A DNA stretch of 64,000 nucleotides from Tessaracoccus rhinocerotis (GCF_007197885.1 NZ_VKKG01000003.1:310001-374000); one strand, 5' to 3'. Positions 41,781-51,042 are shown, numbered from the stretch's first letter. Notes: generated by a model not told the origin, from the letters alone. Numbers and translations are program-made.

Positions 41781-43007
41781 CTAGGACTCGCCCGACCAGG
41801 ACCGGCGCGGCCTCGGCTGCTCGACCGGCTCCTCCGCGTCGCGGTAGATGTCCGGCTGGCGCTCCGCGACCGGACTGTCAGATGCCGACGGCACGGGGAA
41901 GGGCTGCGTGGTCTCCGTCGGGTCCTCGTCGGGGAAGTCCTCGTCGAGCAGGAACTCCTCGGTGACCCAGCCGTGGGCCTCCGGGAGGTAGGAGTCGTCC
42001 TCGTCGTCGGCCAACAGGTAGAGCGGCTCGACGCCCTCCGCGCGCTCGCGCCTCTCCTCCTGCGTGGCGGCCCGGCGCATCAGGAGCGCGATGGCGACCA
42101 GTACAGCGCAGCCACCGGCCACCACCGCCCCCACCCAGAACCAGCTGAATGGACTCGTCCGGGCGGCCACCTCGGCCGGCTCGGCTTCCTCCGTGGCGGC
42201 GTCCCCCGTGGCCATGGGCACGGCTGAGCTCGCGGCCTCGGTCGTCGTGCCGGCGGCTGCGGTCGTCGTGGGATCCGCGGGGGTCGGCTCGGCGCTGGGC
42301 GTCGCCGGCTCGCCGGTCGGTTCGGGGTCCGCCTGCTGGATCGCCAGTGGGATGGTCCTCTCGCTGGCCAGCGTGCGGCCGTTGCCAGGGTGGACGACTC
42401 GAAGGGCCGTCTCGCCCGCGGGCAGGTCGGAAGGTACCTCCGCGTAGGTGGAGAAGCGGCCGTCCTCGTCGGTGTAGGCGAGCGACTCGCCCTGCTCCTG
42501 CCCCTTGATGAACACGTTGATCTCGCCGTTGGCCACGGGTGAGCCCTCGGCCTCCAGAGCGCCCGAGATGACGAGCAGTTCGCCGGGGTAGAGGGAGGCG
42601 TCGGCGACCGACACCGAGAGTGTGGTGGCCGCCTTGGTCTGGACCGGGGTGGGCGTGAACGTGACCTCGATGGTGCTGGGTGACAGGTCCCCGTTGCCGG
42701 TGAAGGACACCTGGAGGGTGTGGGCGGCGGTGGCGTCGGCCGACGCGGTCGTCTTGAACGAGCCGGTGCCGTCGGTCGTGGTGGACGTCGCGGGGGTGGA
42801 GTCGACGGCGATCTCGATGGTGGCGTCGGCCACCGGTTCACCGTTGCTCGTCAGGGTTCCTGCGATCGCAATGCCGGCGCCCTCGGCCTGTGCAGACGCG
42901 GTGAGGAGGGTCGGCTCGGCGGCCAGGGCGGGACCGACGAGGCTGGTCAGGAGTGCGGCGGCGGCCGTGCAGAGCAGCAGCAGTCGTCGCACCGTCGCGT
43001 GCTTCAA
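41781..43007 (-). CDS. Exported Ig-like domain protein with C-terminal membrane anchor
   Basis: A 408-residue protein. A signal peptide (about 1-29, cleavage after VGPALA) is followed by two Ig-like/bacterial surface domains (about 35-120 and 130-225), then a Pro/Thr/Ala-rich stalk, a membrane helix (about 287-310, FSWFWVGAVVAGGCAVLV) and an acidic cytoplasmic tail of about 90 residues. The start is TTG with a weak G-rich leader. It is divergent from the SH3/peptidase-type gene and may share its regulatory region, in which a CCTGAGAA motif is repeated. Surface role inferred. Confidence 0.72.
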   Translation of the reverse strand: MKHATVRRLLLLCTAAAALLTSLVGPALAAEPTLLTASAQAEGAGIAIAGTLTSNGEPVADATIEIAVDSTPATSTTTDGTGSFKTTASADATAAHTLQVSFTGNGDLSPSTIEVTFTPTPVQTKAATTLSVSVADASLYPGELLVISGALEAEGSPVANGEINVFIKGQEQGESLAYTDEDGRFSTYAEVPSDLPAGETALRVVHPGNGRTLASERTIPLAIQQADPEPTGEPATPSAEPTPADPTTTAAAGTTTEAASSAVPMATGDAATEEAEPAEVAARTSPFSWFWVGAVVAGGCAVLVAIALLMRRAATQEERRERAEGVEPLYLLADDEDDSYLPEAHGWVTEEFLLDEDFPDEDPTETTQPFPVPSASDSPVAERQPDIYRDAEEPVEQPRPRRSWSGES

Positions 43008-43100
43008 CTCTGCGCCCCCGTCCTTGGATTCCTGAGAACCTTAACGCAGGGTCACGCCCCGTGGCGATGGCTGGGTTGCGTTTAGGGGCGATCGCCACGT

Positions 43101-43131
43101 AACCTGAGAATTCCTTAGGTTGTTTCTCAGG
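43101..43131. promoter_or_regulatory. Inverted CCTGAGAA repeats before the SH3/peptidase gene
   Basis: CCTGAGAA at 43103-43110 is inverted as TTCTCAGG at 43124-43131, and a further direct copy lies at 43031-43038 close to the divergent gene. The element is AT-richer than its surroundings and lies just before the 43143 GTG, suggesting a shared operator. Confidence 0.4.
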
Positions 43132-43142
43132 AAGGATCAGAT

Positions 43143-44264
43143 GTGACGAGCCCCCGCCGCGCCGCCACCGAGCAGGTCGAGGTGATCACGCTTGACAGTG
43201 ATTCACCGCGTCGTGCCGCCGGTGCCGGTGCCCTGTGGCCGTTCGTCCGCCGGACCATCGCCCCAGCCGCCCTGGTGGGCGTGCTGGCGGTGTCCACCGT
43301 GCTCACGTTCGTCCCCGTCGACGCCGGCACGAGCGTCGCGGACCCGCTGCACCAGGCCGAGGTGGAGCTCGGCGTGAGCCGCAGCCGGGAGCGCGAACCC
43401 ATCAAGGACCTGCCCACGGGCCACCCGTCGCCCACCGCGGTCTCCAGCATCGCGCCCGTTCCTTCCCCCTCAGTGGTGCCCAGCACCACCCCCACAGTCG
43501 CGACGGCGTCACCAACCCCATCCCCCGACACGGTGACGCCGTCGCCCTCCTCCGCGGCCGAGACGCCGGTCGCCGCTTCAGCGGTGCCCGCCGAGACCGC
43601 CGAGGCCACCCCCTCCGAGCCCCCCGTCGAAAGCACCACCCCCGCTCCCGAGCCCACCCCTGAGGTGGACTGGAGCGTCCTCGGCGCCCAGACCGGCACC
43701 GTCTGGGCCACCGCCAGCGTGAACGTGCGCACCGGGCCGGGCACCCAGCACGACGTGGTCACCACCCTGCGCTCGGGCGACGACGTCACCGCCACCGACA
43801 CCACCGCCGACGGCTGGCAGCAGGTCGTCGTCGGCGACGGGGCAGGCTGGGTCAAGGGCACCTACCTCGACGACGAGGAGCCCGAGGCCACGACGTCGGG
43901 CATCAACACGTCGGCCTGCAGTTCGGTCTCGGGGTCCACCTCCGGCATGACCGCCAACGCCATCCAGGTCCGCAACGCCGTGTGCAACGCGTTCCCCAAC
44001 GTCTCCAGCATCGGTGGCTACCGCTCCGGCGGCGGCAGCTACCACTCCTCCGGGCGCGCGATCGACGTCATGATCTCCGGCGAGGCGGGTTGGGAGATCG
44101 CCCGCTGGGCCCGCGCCAACGCCGGTCAGCTGGGTGTGATCGAGGTCATCTACTCGCAGCAGATCTGGACCTCGCAGCGCTCCGGCGACGGCTGGCGCTC
44201 GATGTCCGACCGCGGCTCCGCCAGCGCCAACCACTACGACCACGTGCACATCAGCGTCCGCTGA
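43143..44264 (+). CDS. Exported SH3b protein with M15/VanY-like C-terminal domain
   Basis: A 373-residue protein. One membrane or signal segment near residues 38-58 is followed by a Pro/Ser/Thr-rich stalk, a bacterial SH3 domain (about 183-245; VWATASVNVRTGPGTQHDVV, GWVKGTYL), then a C-terminal domain of about 115 residues. The latter contains YRSGGGSYHSSGRAIDVMI and ANHYDHVHISV, the zinc-site pattern of the M15/ARB_07466-type peptidase-like domain. It probably acts on or binds peptidoglycan. GTG start with GGAAGGA upstream. Enzymatic activity is not certain. Confidence 0.85.
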   Translation: MTSPRRAATEQVEVITLDSDSPRRAAGAGALWPFVRRTIAPAALVGVLAVSTVLTFVPVDAGTSVADPLHQAEVELGVSRSREREPIKDLPTGHPSPTAVSSIAPVPSPSVVPSTTPTVATASPTPSPDTVTPSPSSAAETPVAASAVPAETAEATPSEPPVESTTPAPEPTPEVDWSVLGAQTGTVWATASVNVRTGPGTQHDVVTTLRSGDDVTATDTTADGWQQVVVGDGAGWVKGTYLDDEEPEATTSGINTSACSSVSGSTSGMTANAIQVRNAVCNAFPNVSSIGGYRSGGGSYHSSGRAIDVMISGEAGWEIARWARANAGQLGVIEVIYSQQIWTSQRSGDGWRSMSDRGSASANHYDHVHISVR

Positions 44265-44327
44265 CCTCCGACGCCGCGGGCGCGCCTCCCCGCCGCCCGT
44301 CCGCGTGTGACGCACCCGTCGCTCAAC

Positions 44328-44395
44328 TTCTTGCCCGTGGTATCCGGCTTTGCCCGTCCTGTAGCGCCGGCGAGATCGAACGAGACGGGCGAGAA
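44328..44395 (+). repeat. Hairpin element left of the AbiEi/nuclease gene
   Basis: TTCTTGCCCGT (44328-44338) pairs with ACGGGCGAGAA (44385-44395), 68 bases in all, with one wobble. It shares TTCTTGCC, TCCG, TGCCCG and CTGTAG in the same order and spacing with the element right of the gene (45411-45461). Confidence 0.65.
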
Positions 44396-44502
44396 CATTC
44401 GGGTCGGTGGAGCCCTCGGGAATCCGGCCGGAATCCGTGCAGTTATCCACAGGTCCGACGACGGGGGATGCGCGCCATCGCGTCGTGGGGTGTAGTTCTT
44501 CC

Positions 44503-45411
44503 ATGCTGCTTCACACCTACACGGAACTGCTCGCGTCGGGTCTGAGCCAGGGCGAGGTCGAGGCCAAGGTCCGGAGCGGTTACCTCGTGCGCATTCGACG
44601 CGGAGTCTACGGCGTCGCCCAGGACCTCGACCCCGAGCAGGCGCACCTGAGGTTGATCCTCGCGACGATGCCCGCCGTGCATCCGGACAGCGTCGTCAGC
44701 CACGAGTCGGCCGCCGTGCTCCATGGTCTGCCAGTGCCGCGCAAGTCGCTGGAGAAGGTGAGCCTCGTCCGCCGCACCGGTGGACACGGCGACTCGGCCG
44801 GCAGACTGCGGGTCCGGGCCACGAAACTGCGCGACGACGAGGTCACCACCGTATCGGGGATCAAGGTGACGACAGTGGCCAGGACGGTGATGGACGTGGC
44901 TCGTTCTGTCGAACTCGAGTGGGGAGTGGCCGCCTGTGATGCCGCGTTGCGAGGTGGGTTGGAGCGTGACGAACTGCTGACCTTGCTGGATGTGCACAAG
45001 CGTCTCCACGGTCTGGCCCGCGCACGACGGGTGGCGCTGTTCGCGGACGCGCGTGCCGAGTCGCCGGCTGAGTCGGTGAGTCGTGTCCAGTTCGCGCGCC
45101 ACGGGATTCCCGCACCTGTGCTCCAGTTCGACATCTACGACGACGACGGCAATTGGGTGGCGAGGGTGGACTTCTGCTGGGAGGACTTGGCGCTGGTGGG
45201 CGAGTGCGACGGCATGGGCAAGTACGGGCCGCTGCTGAAGCCGGGGCAGACGCCCGAGAGTGCGATCCGGGACGAGAAGCGGCGTGAGGAGGCGATCCGG
45301 GACGTCGGCTGGGGGTTGACCCGCTGGGACTGGGGCCTCGCCTGGCAGGGCGAGCAGCTCTGCGCGCGCATCCGGCGCGCTGGCGCGCGGACCCGCGGGG
45401 GTCGTCGGTAG
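44503..45411 (+). CDS. AbiEi-type antitoxin domain fused to nuclease-like domain
   Basis: A 302-residue protein. Residues 1-75 form a winged-helix AbiEi-like N-terminus (SGLSQGEVEAKVRSGYLVRI, RRGVYGVA). Residues 185-280 fit a DUF559/Vsr-like (PD-D/EXK) nuclease: Glu190, Asp223 in ARVDFCW, Glu234 in GECDG, then a Lys/Arg helix (RDEKRREEAIRDVGW). The ATG lacks a good ribosome site, as in many members of the group. No toxin gene adjoins. It lies between two related hairpin elements. Another family member with a divergent sequence sits at 59515-60420. Confidence 0.8.
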   Translation: MLLHTYTELLASGLSQGEVEAKVRSGYLVRIRRGVYGVAQDLDPEQAHLRLILATMPAVHPDSVVSHESAAVLHGLPVPRKSLEKVSLVRRTGGHGDSAGRLRVRATKLRDDEVTTVSGIKVTTVARTVMDVARSVELEWGVAACDAALRGGLERDELLTLLDVHKRLHGLARARRVALFADARAESPAESVSRVQFARHGIPAPVLQFDIYDDDGNWVARVDFCWEDLALVGECDGMGKYGPLLKPGQTPESAIRDEKRREEAIRDVGWGLTRWDWGLAWQGEQLCARIRRAGARTRGGRR

Positions 45412-45461
45412 TTCTTGCCTGCCTTGTCCGTTCCTGCCCGCACTGTAGGACGGGCAAGAAC
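45411..45461 (+). repeat. Hairpin element right of the AbiEi/nuclease gene
   Basis: GTTCTTGCC (45411-45419) pairs with GGCAAGAAC (45453-45461). An inner TGCCCG can pair with CGGGCA. It is related to the left element (44328-44395) but lacks 19 bases between CTGTAG and ACGGGC. Confidence 0.65.
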
Positions 45462-45578
45462 GAATAGGACAGGTGGGAACGCGCCGGGGCGCATCCAACG
45501 ACGTGCGGCGACGCCGTCGCCGCGGCTGCTGGCGGACCCGGGCGGACGGGTGGTGCGCAGCTTGGTTAGGCTGGCTCC

Positions 45579-47252
45579 ATGACCAAGCCGGTAGATGCCA
45601 CCACCACTGACGCCTGGGCCGAACTGGCCCAGCTGAAGCAGAACCTGGAGCCGGACCTGCGCGCCTGGTTCGCGGCCGAGCCCAAGCGCGCCGCCGACTT
45701 CTCGTTCCAGCTGGCCGACCTGCACGTGGACCTCTCCAAGAACCTCATCAACCACGACGTCGTGGCGGCGCTGCTGCGGCTGGCCGAGCAGGTCGACGTC
45801 GCGGGTCGCCGGGACGCGATGTTCGCGGGTGAGCACATCAACGTCACCGAGGACCGTGCCGTCCTGCACACCGCGCTGCGCCTGCCGAAGGACGCCGAGC
45901 TCACCGTCGACGGCCAGGACGTCGTCGCGGACGTGCACGAGGTGTTGGATCGCATGTACGAGTTCGCGGACAAGGTCCGCTCCGGCGAGTGGGTGGGCGT
46001 CACGGGCAAGCGGATCGAGACCGTCGTCAACATCGGCATCGGCGGCTCCGACCTCGGCCCGGTCATGGTCTACGAGGCCCTGCTCCCGTACAAGCAGGAC
46101 GGGCTGGAGTGCCGCTTCATCTCCAACATCGACCCCGCCGACGTCGCCGAGACCACGCGCGGACTCGATCCCGAGACGACGCTGTTCATCGTCGCCTCCA
46201 AGACCTTCACCACCCTCGAGACGCTGACCAACGCGCGGATGGCGCGCTCCTGGTTGCTGCGCACGCTGGCCGACGACGGGGCCATCGACGGCACCGACGC
46301 CTCCAAGGCGGACGCCATCGCCAAGCACTTCGTCGCCGTGTCCACGGCGCTGGACAAGGTCGAGGAGTTCGGGATCGACCCGGTCAACGCGTTCGGGTTC
46401 TGGAACTGGGTGGGGGGCCGCTACTCGGTGGACTCCGCAGTCGGCCTGCCCGTGGCCATCGCCATCGGCCCGGCCAACTTCCGCGACTTCCTCGCCGGCT
46501 TCCACGCCGTCGACGAGCACTTCCGCACCGAGGCGCCCGGCACGAACGTTCCGCTCCTCATGGGCCTGCTCAACATCTGGTACGTCAACTTCTTCGACGC
46601 CCACAGCCACGCAGTGCTCCCGTACGCGCAGTACCTGCACCGTTTCGCCGCCTACCTGCAACAGTTGACGATGGAGTCCAACGGCAAGTCCGTGCGCTCC
46701 GACGGCACCCCCGTCACCTCGCAGACCGGTGAGATCTTCTGGGGCGAGCCAGGCACCAACGGCCAGCACGCCTTCTACCAGCTCATCCACCAGGGCACCC
46801 GGCTGATCCCGGCGGACTTCATCGCCGTCGCGAACCCGGCCAACCCTGTCAAGGACGGCGAGACCGACGTCCACGGCCTGTTCCTCGCCAACTTCTTCGC
46901 CCAGACCGCCGCGCTGGCGTTCGGCAAGACCGAGGCGGAGGTCCGCGCCGAGGGCACCGCCGACGAGATCGTCCCGGCCCGCGTGTTCGAGGGGAACCGG
47001 CCCACGACGTCGATCCTCGCGCCCGCGCTGACCCCCGCGGTGGTGGGACAGTTGATCGCGCTCTACGAGCACATCACGTTCGTGCAGGGCGTGGTCTGGG
47101 GCATCGACTCCTTCGACCAGTGGGGCGTCGAGCTCGGCAAGAAGCTGGCCCTCGAGATCGCGCCGGCGGTGTTCGGCGACGCCGAGGCCCTGTCCGACCA
47201 GGACTCCTCCACCCAAGCTCTGGTGAGCTGGTACCTCGCCAACCGTGCCTGA
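45579..47252 (+). CDS. pgi: Glucose-6-phosphate isomerase
   Basis: A 557-residue enzyme that interconverts glucose 6-phosphate and fructose 6-phosphate. It contains [20 protein letters not shown], the [15 protein letters not shown] signature, [19 protein letters not shown] (with the family sequence WVGGRYS), and [11 protein letters not shown]. Catalytic Glu and His lie in the usual late segments ([15 protein letters not shown] and the [19 protein letters not shown] region). The DUF218 gene starts inside its 3-prime end (8-base overlap), so they are co-transcribed. Confidence 0.97.
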   Translation: MTKPVDATTTDAWAELAQLKQNLEPDLRAWFAAEPKRAADFSFQLADLHVDLSKNLINHDVVAALLRLAEQVDVAGRRDAMFAGEHINVTEDRAVLHTALRLPKDAELTVDGQDVVADVHEVLDRMYEFADKVRSGEWVGVTGKRIETVVNIGIGGSDLGPVMVYEALLPYKQDGLECRFISNIDPADVAETTRGLDPETTLFIVASKTFTTLETLTNARMARSWLLRTLADDGAIDGTDASKADAIAKHFVAVSTALDKVEEFGIDPVNAFGFWNWVGGRYSVDSAVGLPVAIAIGPANFRDFLAGFHAVDEHFRTEAPGTNVPLLMGLLNIWYVNFFDAHSHAVLPYAQYLHRFAAYLQQLTMESNGKSVRSDGTPVTSQTGEIFWGEPGTNGQHAFYQLIHQGTRLIPADFIAVANPANPVKDGETDVHGLFLANFFAQTAALAFGKTEAEVRAEGTADEIVPARVFEGNRPTTSILAPALTPAVVGQLIALYEHITFVQGVVWGIDSFDQWGVELGKKLALEIAPAVFGDAEALSDQDSSTQALVSWYLANRA

Positions 47253-47991
47253 GGCAGACCTCGCACGACCCAACGGCGCCGCCACGGCCGGGGCGCCGAT
47301 CGTCGTCCCCGCGCCGCGTCCACGCCGATGGCTGCGGTTCCTGCTGGCGGGCAGCCTGGTCGCGGGCGCCTCGCTGGTGGCGGCCGTGCTCTTCGGGGCG
47401 GGGCACGTGGCCGAGGGGTCGCAGGGCCGGATCCACACCGTCGATGACGTTCCCGAGACGCCGATCGCCATGGTGCTCGGCGCGGCCGCGCACCCTGATG
47501 GTCGGCCATCGGCGTTCCTCGCGGCGAGGCTGGACCTGGCGGTGGAGCTCTACGAGCGCGGCGCGATCCGAGCCGTGCTCGTCAGCGGAGACAACCTCGC
47601 TCGCGGTAACTTCCAGACGACGGTGATGCGCGAGTACCTCGTCGATCGCGGCATCCCCGCCGCGCAGGTCGTGGAGGACCCGGCCGGATTCGACACCTAT
47701 GACTCCTGTGTCCGCGCCCGCGACGTGTTCGGCGTCGAGCAGATGGTGATCGTCTCGCAGGAGTACCACCTGGCCCGGGCCATCACGATCTGCAACGAGG
47801 TGGGCATCGACGCGGTCGGCGTGGGCGACCTCACCACCCAGCAGCGGTTCCCGCTGGTCTACCTACGCGGTGAGGCGCGCGAGTGGCTCGCAAACCTCAA
47901 GATGGAGTGGGACCTGTTCAGCCGGCGCGAGCCGCAGCAGGACCCCTACGACCCGACGCTGCTGGAGGCCGCCGGGGTGGCCGGGAACTGA
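47245..47991 (+). CDS. SanA/YdcF-type DUF218 membrane protein
   Basis: A 248-residue protein with a Pro-rich N-terminus, one membrane segment (about 29-50) and an extracytoplasmic DUF218 domain: [39 protein letters not shown], and [14 protein letters not shown]. SanA/ElyC-like proteins affect envelope integrity and vancomycin tolerance in other bacteria. GTG start overlapping pgi. It ends before a GC-rich terminator and the REP-like array. Confidence 0.88.
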   Translation: MPEADLARPNGAATAGAPIVVPAPRPRRWLRFLLAGSLVAGASLVAAVLFGAGHVAEGSQGRIHTVDDVPETPIAMVLGAAAHPDGRPSAFLAARLDLAVELYERGAIRAVLVSGDNLARGNFQTTVMREYLVDRGIPAAQVVEDPAGFDTYDSCVRARDVFGVEQMVIVSQEYHLARAITICNEVGIDAVGVGDLTTQQRFPLVYLRGEAREWLANLKMEWDLFSRREPQQDPYDPTLLEAAGVAGN

Positions 47992-48027
47992 CGAGATCCC
48001 GGACACTGCCGCCCGGGAGACGGCGAA

Positions 48028-48055
48028 GGGCCGCCGCACCGGAGTGCGGCGGCCC
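48028..48055 (+). terminator. Terminator after pgi-DUF218
   Basis: GGGCCGCCGCAC (48028-48039), CGGA loop, GTGCGGCGGCCC (48044-48055): a perfect 12-bp stem, then TGTCGTGT. The lack of a U-run is common in GC-rich actinobacteria. Confidence 0.7.
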
Positions 48056-48063
48056 TGTCGTGT

Positions 48064-48375
48064 GAGGTCTCGACACGCCCGCTCGTTCCTCGCGGGCTAC
48101 TCGACCAGCGGAGGTCGTGTGAGGTCTCGACACGCCCGCTCGTTCCTCGCGGGCTACTGGACCAGCGGGAGGTCGTGTGAGGTCTCGACACGCCCGCTCG
48201 TTCCTCGCGGGCTACTGGACCAGCGGGAGGTCGTGTGAGGTCTCGACACGCCCGCTCGTTCCTCGCGGGCTACTCGACCAGCGGAGGTCGGGTGAGGTCT
48301 CGACACGCCCGCTCGTTCCTCGCGGGCTACTCGACCAGCGGGGGGTCGGGCGGGGTTTCGACACGACCAGCGGGG
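48064..48375 (+). repeat. Tandem array of five REP-like units plus a partial sixth
   Basis: Units of 57-58 bases start at 48064, 48121, 48179, 48237 and 48294; a shortened copy starts at 48352. Each begins GAGGTCTCGACACGCCCGC and ends ACCAGCGG before a short linker, and contains a GCCCGC/GCGGGC hairpin. The copies are almost identical. They lie between convergent genes (47991 and 48381) and belong to the dispersed actinobacterial TCTCGACA...CTCGACCAGCGG repeats also seen at 51144-51273. Confidence 0.9.
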
Positions 48376-48380
48376 GTGGG

Positions 48381-49247
48381 TCAGGCGACCTCGCCCGGGA
48401 TGACGTCGCCCGAGGGCCATTCCTGCTTGATGAAGTCGGCGACCTCCTGCGAGTGCAGCAGCTCGTCGAGGACGGCGACGCCGGGGTTCTCGTTGTCCGT
48501 GCGCCAGACCAGCAGGTTGGCGTACGGGTTGCCCTGGACGGCCTCGACGGCGATGGCGTCGTCGGTGCTCAGGCCGGCGGTGAGGATGAAGTTGCCGTTG
48601 ATGAGGGCGGCGTCGATGGCCGGGTCGGTCAGCTGCTGGACGACGATCTCGGGGTTGGACTCCTCGAACTGGAGGCCCTTGGGGTTCTTCTCGTCGGTCA
48701 GCGTGAGGACGGCGTCCTCCTCGGTGATGCCGGTCAGCAGGCCGGCCTCCTCGAGCAGCTTGAGGCCGCGGTACTGGTTGGACGGGTCGTTGGTGATGGC
48801 GATCCGGCCGCCCTCGGGGATCGAGTCGGCGGAGTCGTGCTGGTCCGAGAACAGCGCGAAGGGCTCGATGTGGACGCCCTCGCCGTGCTCGAACTCGTAG
48901 CCCTTCTCGGTCATCTGGTTCTCGAGGTAGGGCAGGTGCTGGAAGTAGTTCGCGTCCAGGTCGCCGCCGGCCAGGGCCTCGTTGGGCAGGACGTAGTCGT
49001 CGAACTCGACGATCTCGAGCTCGATGCCCGCGTCAGCGGCGAGGTCGCTCTGGACGAACTGGAGGATCTTGGCGTGGGGCAGGGGGCTGGCGCCGACCTT
49101 GACCAGCGAGGTCTCGCCCGCGGCGGCCGTGGTCTCGGTGCCGGTGGTCTCACCGGCGGTGTTCTCGGGTTCGGCGTCTGCGCCGCAGGCCGTCAGGGCC
49201 AGGGCGGCCGCTACGGAGGCGGCGATGAGGGTGCTGAGCTTGCGCAC
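48381..49247 (-). CDS. metQ: Methionine-type ABC substrate-binding lipoprotein (MetQ family)
   Basis: A 288-residue NlpA/MetQ lipoprotein. The signal ends in lipobox LALTAC, making Cys21 the lipidated residue. The mature part has LVKVGASPLPHAKILQFV, PNEALAGGDLDANYFQHLPYL and RIAITNDPSNQYRGLKLLEEAGL, all family landmarks. The GTG start of VRKLSTLIAAS has AAGGA upstream; a longer frame adds a hydrophilic lead that would spoil the signal peptide. It is the last gene of metN-metI-metQ, separated from metI by 92 bases with two hairpins. Substrate methionine or a related amino acid. Confidence 0.92.
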   Translation of the reverse strand: MRKLSTLIAASVAAALALTACGADAEPENTAGETTGTETTAAAGETSLVKVGASPLPHAKILQFVQSDLAADAGIELEIVEFDDYVLPNEALAGGDLDANYFQHLPYLENQMTEKGYEFEHGEGVHIEPFALFSDQHDSADSIPEGGRIAITNDPSNQYRGLKLLEEAGLLTGITEEDAVLTLTDEKNPKGLQFEESNPEIVVQQLTDPAIDAALINGNFILTAGLSTDDAIAVEAVQGNPYANLLVWRTDNENPGVAVLDELLHSQEVADFIKQEWPSGDVIPGEVA

Positions 49248-49269
49248 GGGGTACTTCCTTCTCTTGTGG

Positions 49270-49316
49270 GGCCAACGACGAGTTGGCCGATCTTTCGTGG
49301 CCACCGGGCGGTGGCC
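49270..49316 (-). promoter_or_regulatory. Two hairpins between metI and metQ
   Basis: GGCCAAC (49270-49276) pairs with GTTGGCC (49282-49288), and GGCCACC (49299-49305) with GGTGGCC (49310-49316). On the minus transcript they follow metI and precede metQ by 22 bases or more, so they could tune the ratio of binding protein to transporter. Confidence 0.45.
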
Positions 49317-49339
49317 GTTCCCGGACGGCCCGGGTGGTT

Positions 49340-50023
49340 CTAGCGGTGGTCGACGGCCCGGCTGATGCGGTCGCCGACGAACTGGATGAGCTGGACGAGG
49401 ATGACCAGGAGGATCACGGTCACGACCATGACGTCGACCTCCCAGCGCTGGTAGCCGTAGTTGTAGGCGAGCCGGCCGAGGCCGCCGCCGCCGACGAGGC
49501 CGGCCATCGCGGAGTAGCCGACGATGGTGACGACGGTGGTGGTGATGCCCGCCACCAGCGTGGGCATCGCCTCGGGCACCAGCACCTTCGTGATGGTCTG
49601 CATCCGGCTGGACCCCATGGCGTGGGCGGCGTCGATCTTGCCGCCGTGGATGTCGCGCAGCGCCGTCTCGACGAGGCGCGCGAAGAACGGGACCGCGGCG
49701 ATGGTGAGTGAGACCGAGGCGGCGATCGGGCCGATGGCGGTGCCGACCAGGAACCGGGTCAACGGGATCAGCGCGACCATCAGGATGGCGTAGGGGAACG
49801 AGCGCGTGATGTTGACGAAGATGGGGGACAGGATCGTGTGCAGGATCCGGTTCTCGGCCATGCCGCCGGGCTGCACCACGAACAGGACGACGCCGAGCGG
49901 CAGGCCCAGCACCACCGTCGCGAGGCTCGAGATGCCCACCATCTGCAGGGTCTCGATGATCGCCGGGGGCAACCCGTTGATGAGCAGCGGGTTGGTGAAC
50001 AGGTCGCGCAGGTAGTCGATCAC
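49340..50023 (-). CDS. metI: Methionine ABC transporter permease
   Basis: A 227-residue MetI permease with five helices. LQMVGISSLATVVLGLPLGVVL at the start and EAMPTLVAGITTTVVTIVGYSAMAG (the EAA-type loop contacting the ATPase) are typical, followed by GGGGLGRLAYNYGY. The GTG start overlaps the metN stop by four bases, with GGAGG inside metN. Confidence 0.93.
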   Translation of the reverse strand: MIDYLRDLFTNPLLINGLPPAIIETLQMVGISSLATVVLGLPLGVVLFVVQPGGMAENRILHTILSPIFVNITRSFPYAILMVALIPLTRFLVGTAIGPIAASVSLTIAAVPFFARLVETALRDIHGGKIDAAHAMGSSRMQTITKVLVPEAMPTLVAGITTTVVTIVGYSAMAGLVGGGGLGRLAYNYGYQRWEVDVMVVTVILLVILVQLIQFVGDRISRAVDHR

Positions 50024-51042
50024 GCGAGGTCCTCCGTCCCGGTGGGATCGGCCAGGTCGCTCGTGAGTCGCGCGTCTGCGCCCTGCGACAGGAGCGAGTC
50101 GATCACGCGCTGCGGGTCGGTGCCGCTGGGGACCGCGATCCGCAGGTGGGAGAACGTCGTGCCGGCGAGGTGCTCGACGGAGCCGCCGACGATGTTGAGC
50201 GGCGCGCCCACCTCCGACGACGTGTGCGCGACGACGGGGCGGGTGGCGTGCTCTCCGGTGGACAGGACGTCCACGAGCACGCCGTCGACCACTGACTCGT
50301 CGACGTGGGGTGGGATCCCGAGCAGCGCCTGGCTGAGGCGGCCGTCGAGGCGGCGCACGACGTCGGTCAGCCTCCCGGACTCGACGATGCGGCCGCCGTC
50401 GAGCAGGGAGACCGAGTCGCAGATGCTCTTGACGACGTGCATCTCGTGCGTGATCACCAGCACGGCGAGCCCGTCGCGGCCGCGCAGCGAGGAGATCAGT
50501 TCGAGGATCTCGTCGGTGGTGCGCGGGTCGAGTGCCGAGGTGGGCTCGTCGCACAGCAGCACGTCGGGGTCCGACGCCAGTGCGCGCGCGATGCCGACGC
50601 GCTGCCGCATGCCGCCCGAGAGCTGCGCCGGGTAGGCGGCGCCGGAGTCGCCGAGCCCGACCAGACCGAGCAGTTCGTCGACCTTCCTGAGGCGCTCCGC
50701 CCGGCCGACGCCGATGAGTTCCAGCGGGTAGCCGACGTTGTCGGCGATGGTGCGGGAGTCGAACAGGTTGGCCTGCTGGAACACCAGGCCGATGCGACGA
50801 CGCGCCTTGCGCAGCGCGTTCGAGCGGGCCGATGTGAGGTTGACGCCGTTGATCTCGATGGTCCCCGAGGTGGGGCGGTCGAGCATCGTCAGGCAGCGCA
50901 CCAGGGTGGACTTCCCGGCGCCGGAGTGGCCGATGATGCCGTGGACCGAACCCGACGGCACGGTCAGGGAGACGCCGTCGAGCGCGCGCACCTCGCGCTT
51001 GCCCTGGTGGTAGACCTTGTACAGGTCCTCAACCGTGATCAA
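50020..51042 (-). CDS. metN: Methionine ABC transporter ATP-binding protein
   Basis: A 340-residue MetN ATPase: Walker A GHSGAGKS at 38-45, signature QLSGGMRQRVGIARAL, Walker B VLLCDEPTSALD, H-loop LVITHEMHVV. The C-terminal part (about 265-335) matches the NIL regulatory domain, which in MetN senses methionine and inhibits transport. The start is TTG after GGGAGGCACG. No SAM riboswitch-like leader was seen before it. Confidence 0.93.
   Translation of the reverse strand: MITVEDLYKVYHQGKREVRALDGVSLTVPSGSVHGIIGHSGAGKSTLVRCLTMLDRPTSGTIEINGVNLTSARSNALRKARRRIGLVFQQANLFDSRTIADNVGYPLELIGVGRAERLRKVDELLGLVGLGDSGAAYPAQLSGGMRQRVGIARALASDPDVLLCDEPTSALDPRTTDEILELISSLRGRDGLAVLVITHEMHVVKSICDSVSLLDGGRIVESGRLTDVVRRLDGRLSQALLGIPPHVDESVVDGVLVDVLSTGEHATRPVVAHTSSEVGAPLNIVGGSVEHLAGTTFSHLRIAVPSGTDPQRVIDSLLSQGADARLTSDLADPTGTEDLA

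Noticed and set aside
44265-44502. Toxin gene partner for the AbiEi-type protein
   Set aside because: The gap holds only the hairpin element and no frame with an AbiEii-like nucleotidyltransferase motif, and none follows the gene either.
48064-48375. CRISPR array
   Set aside because: The repeats are contiguous, with no unique spacers between them, and no cas genes are present. The unit matches dispersed REP-like elements instead.
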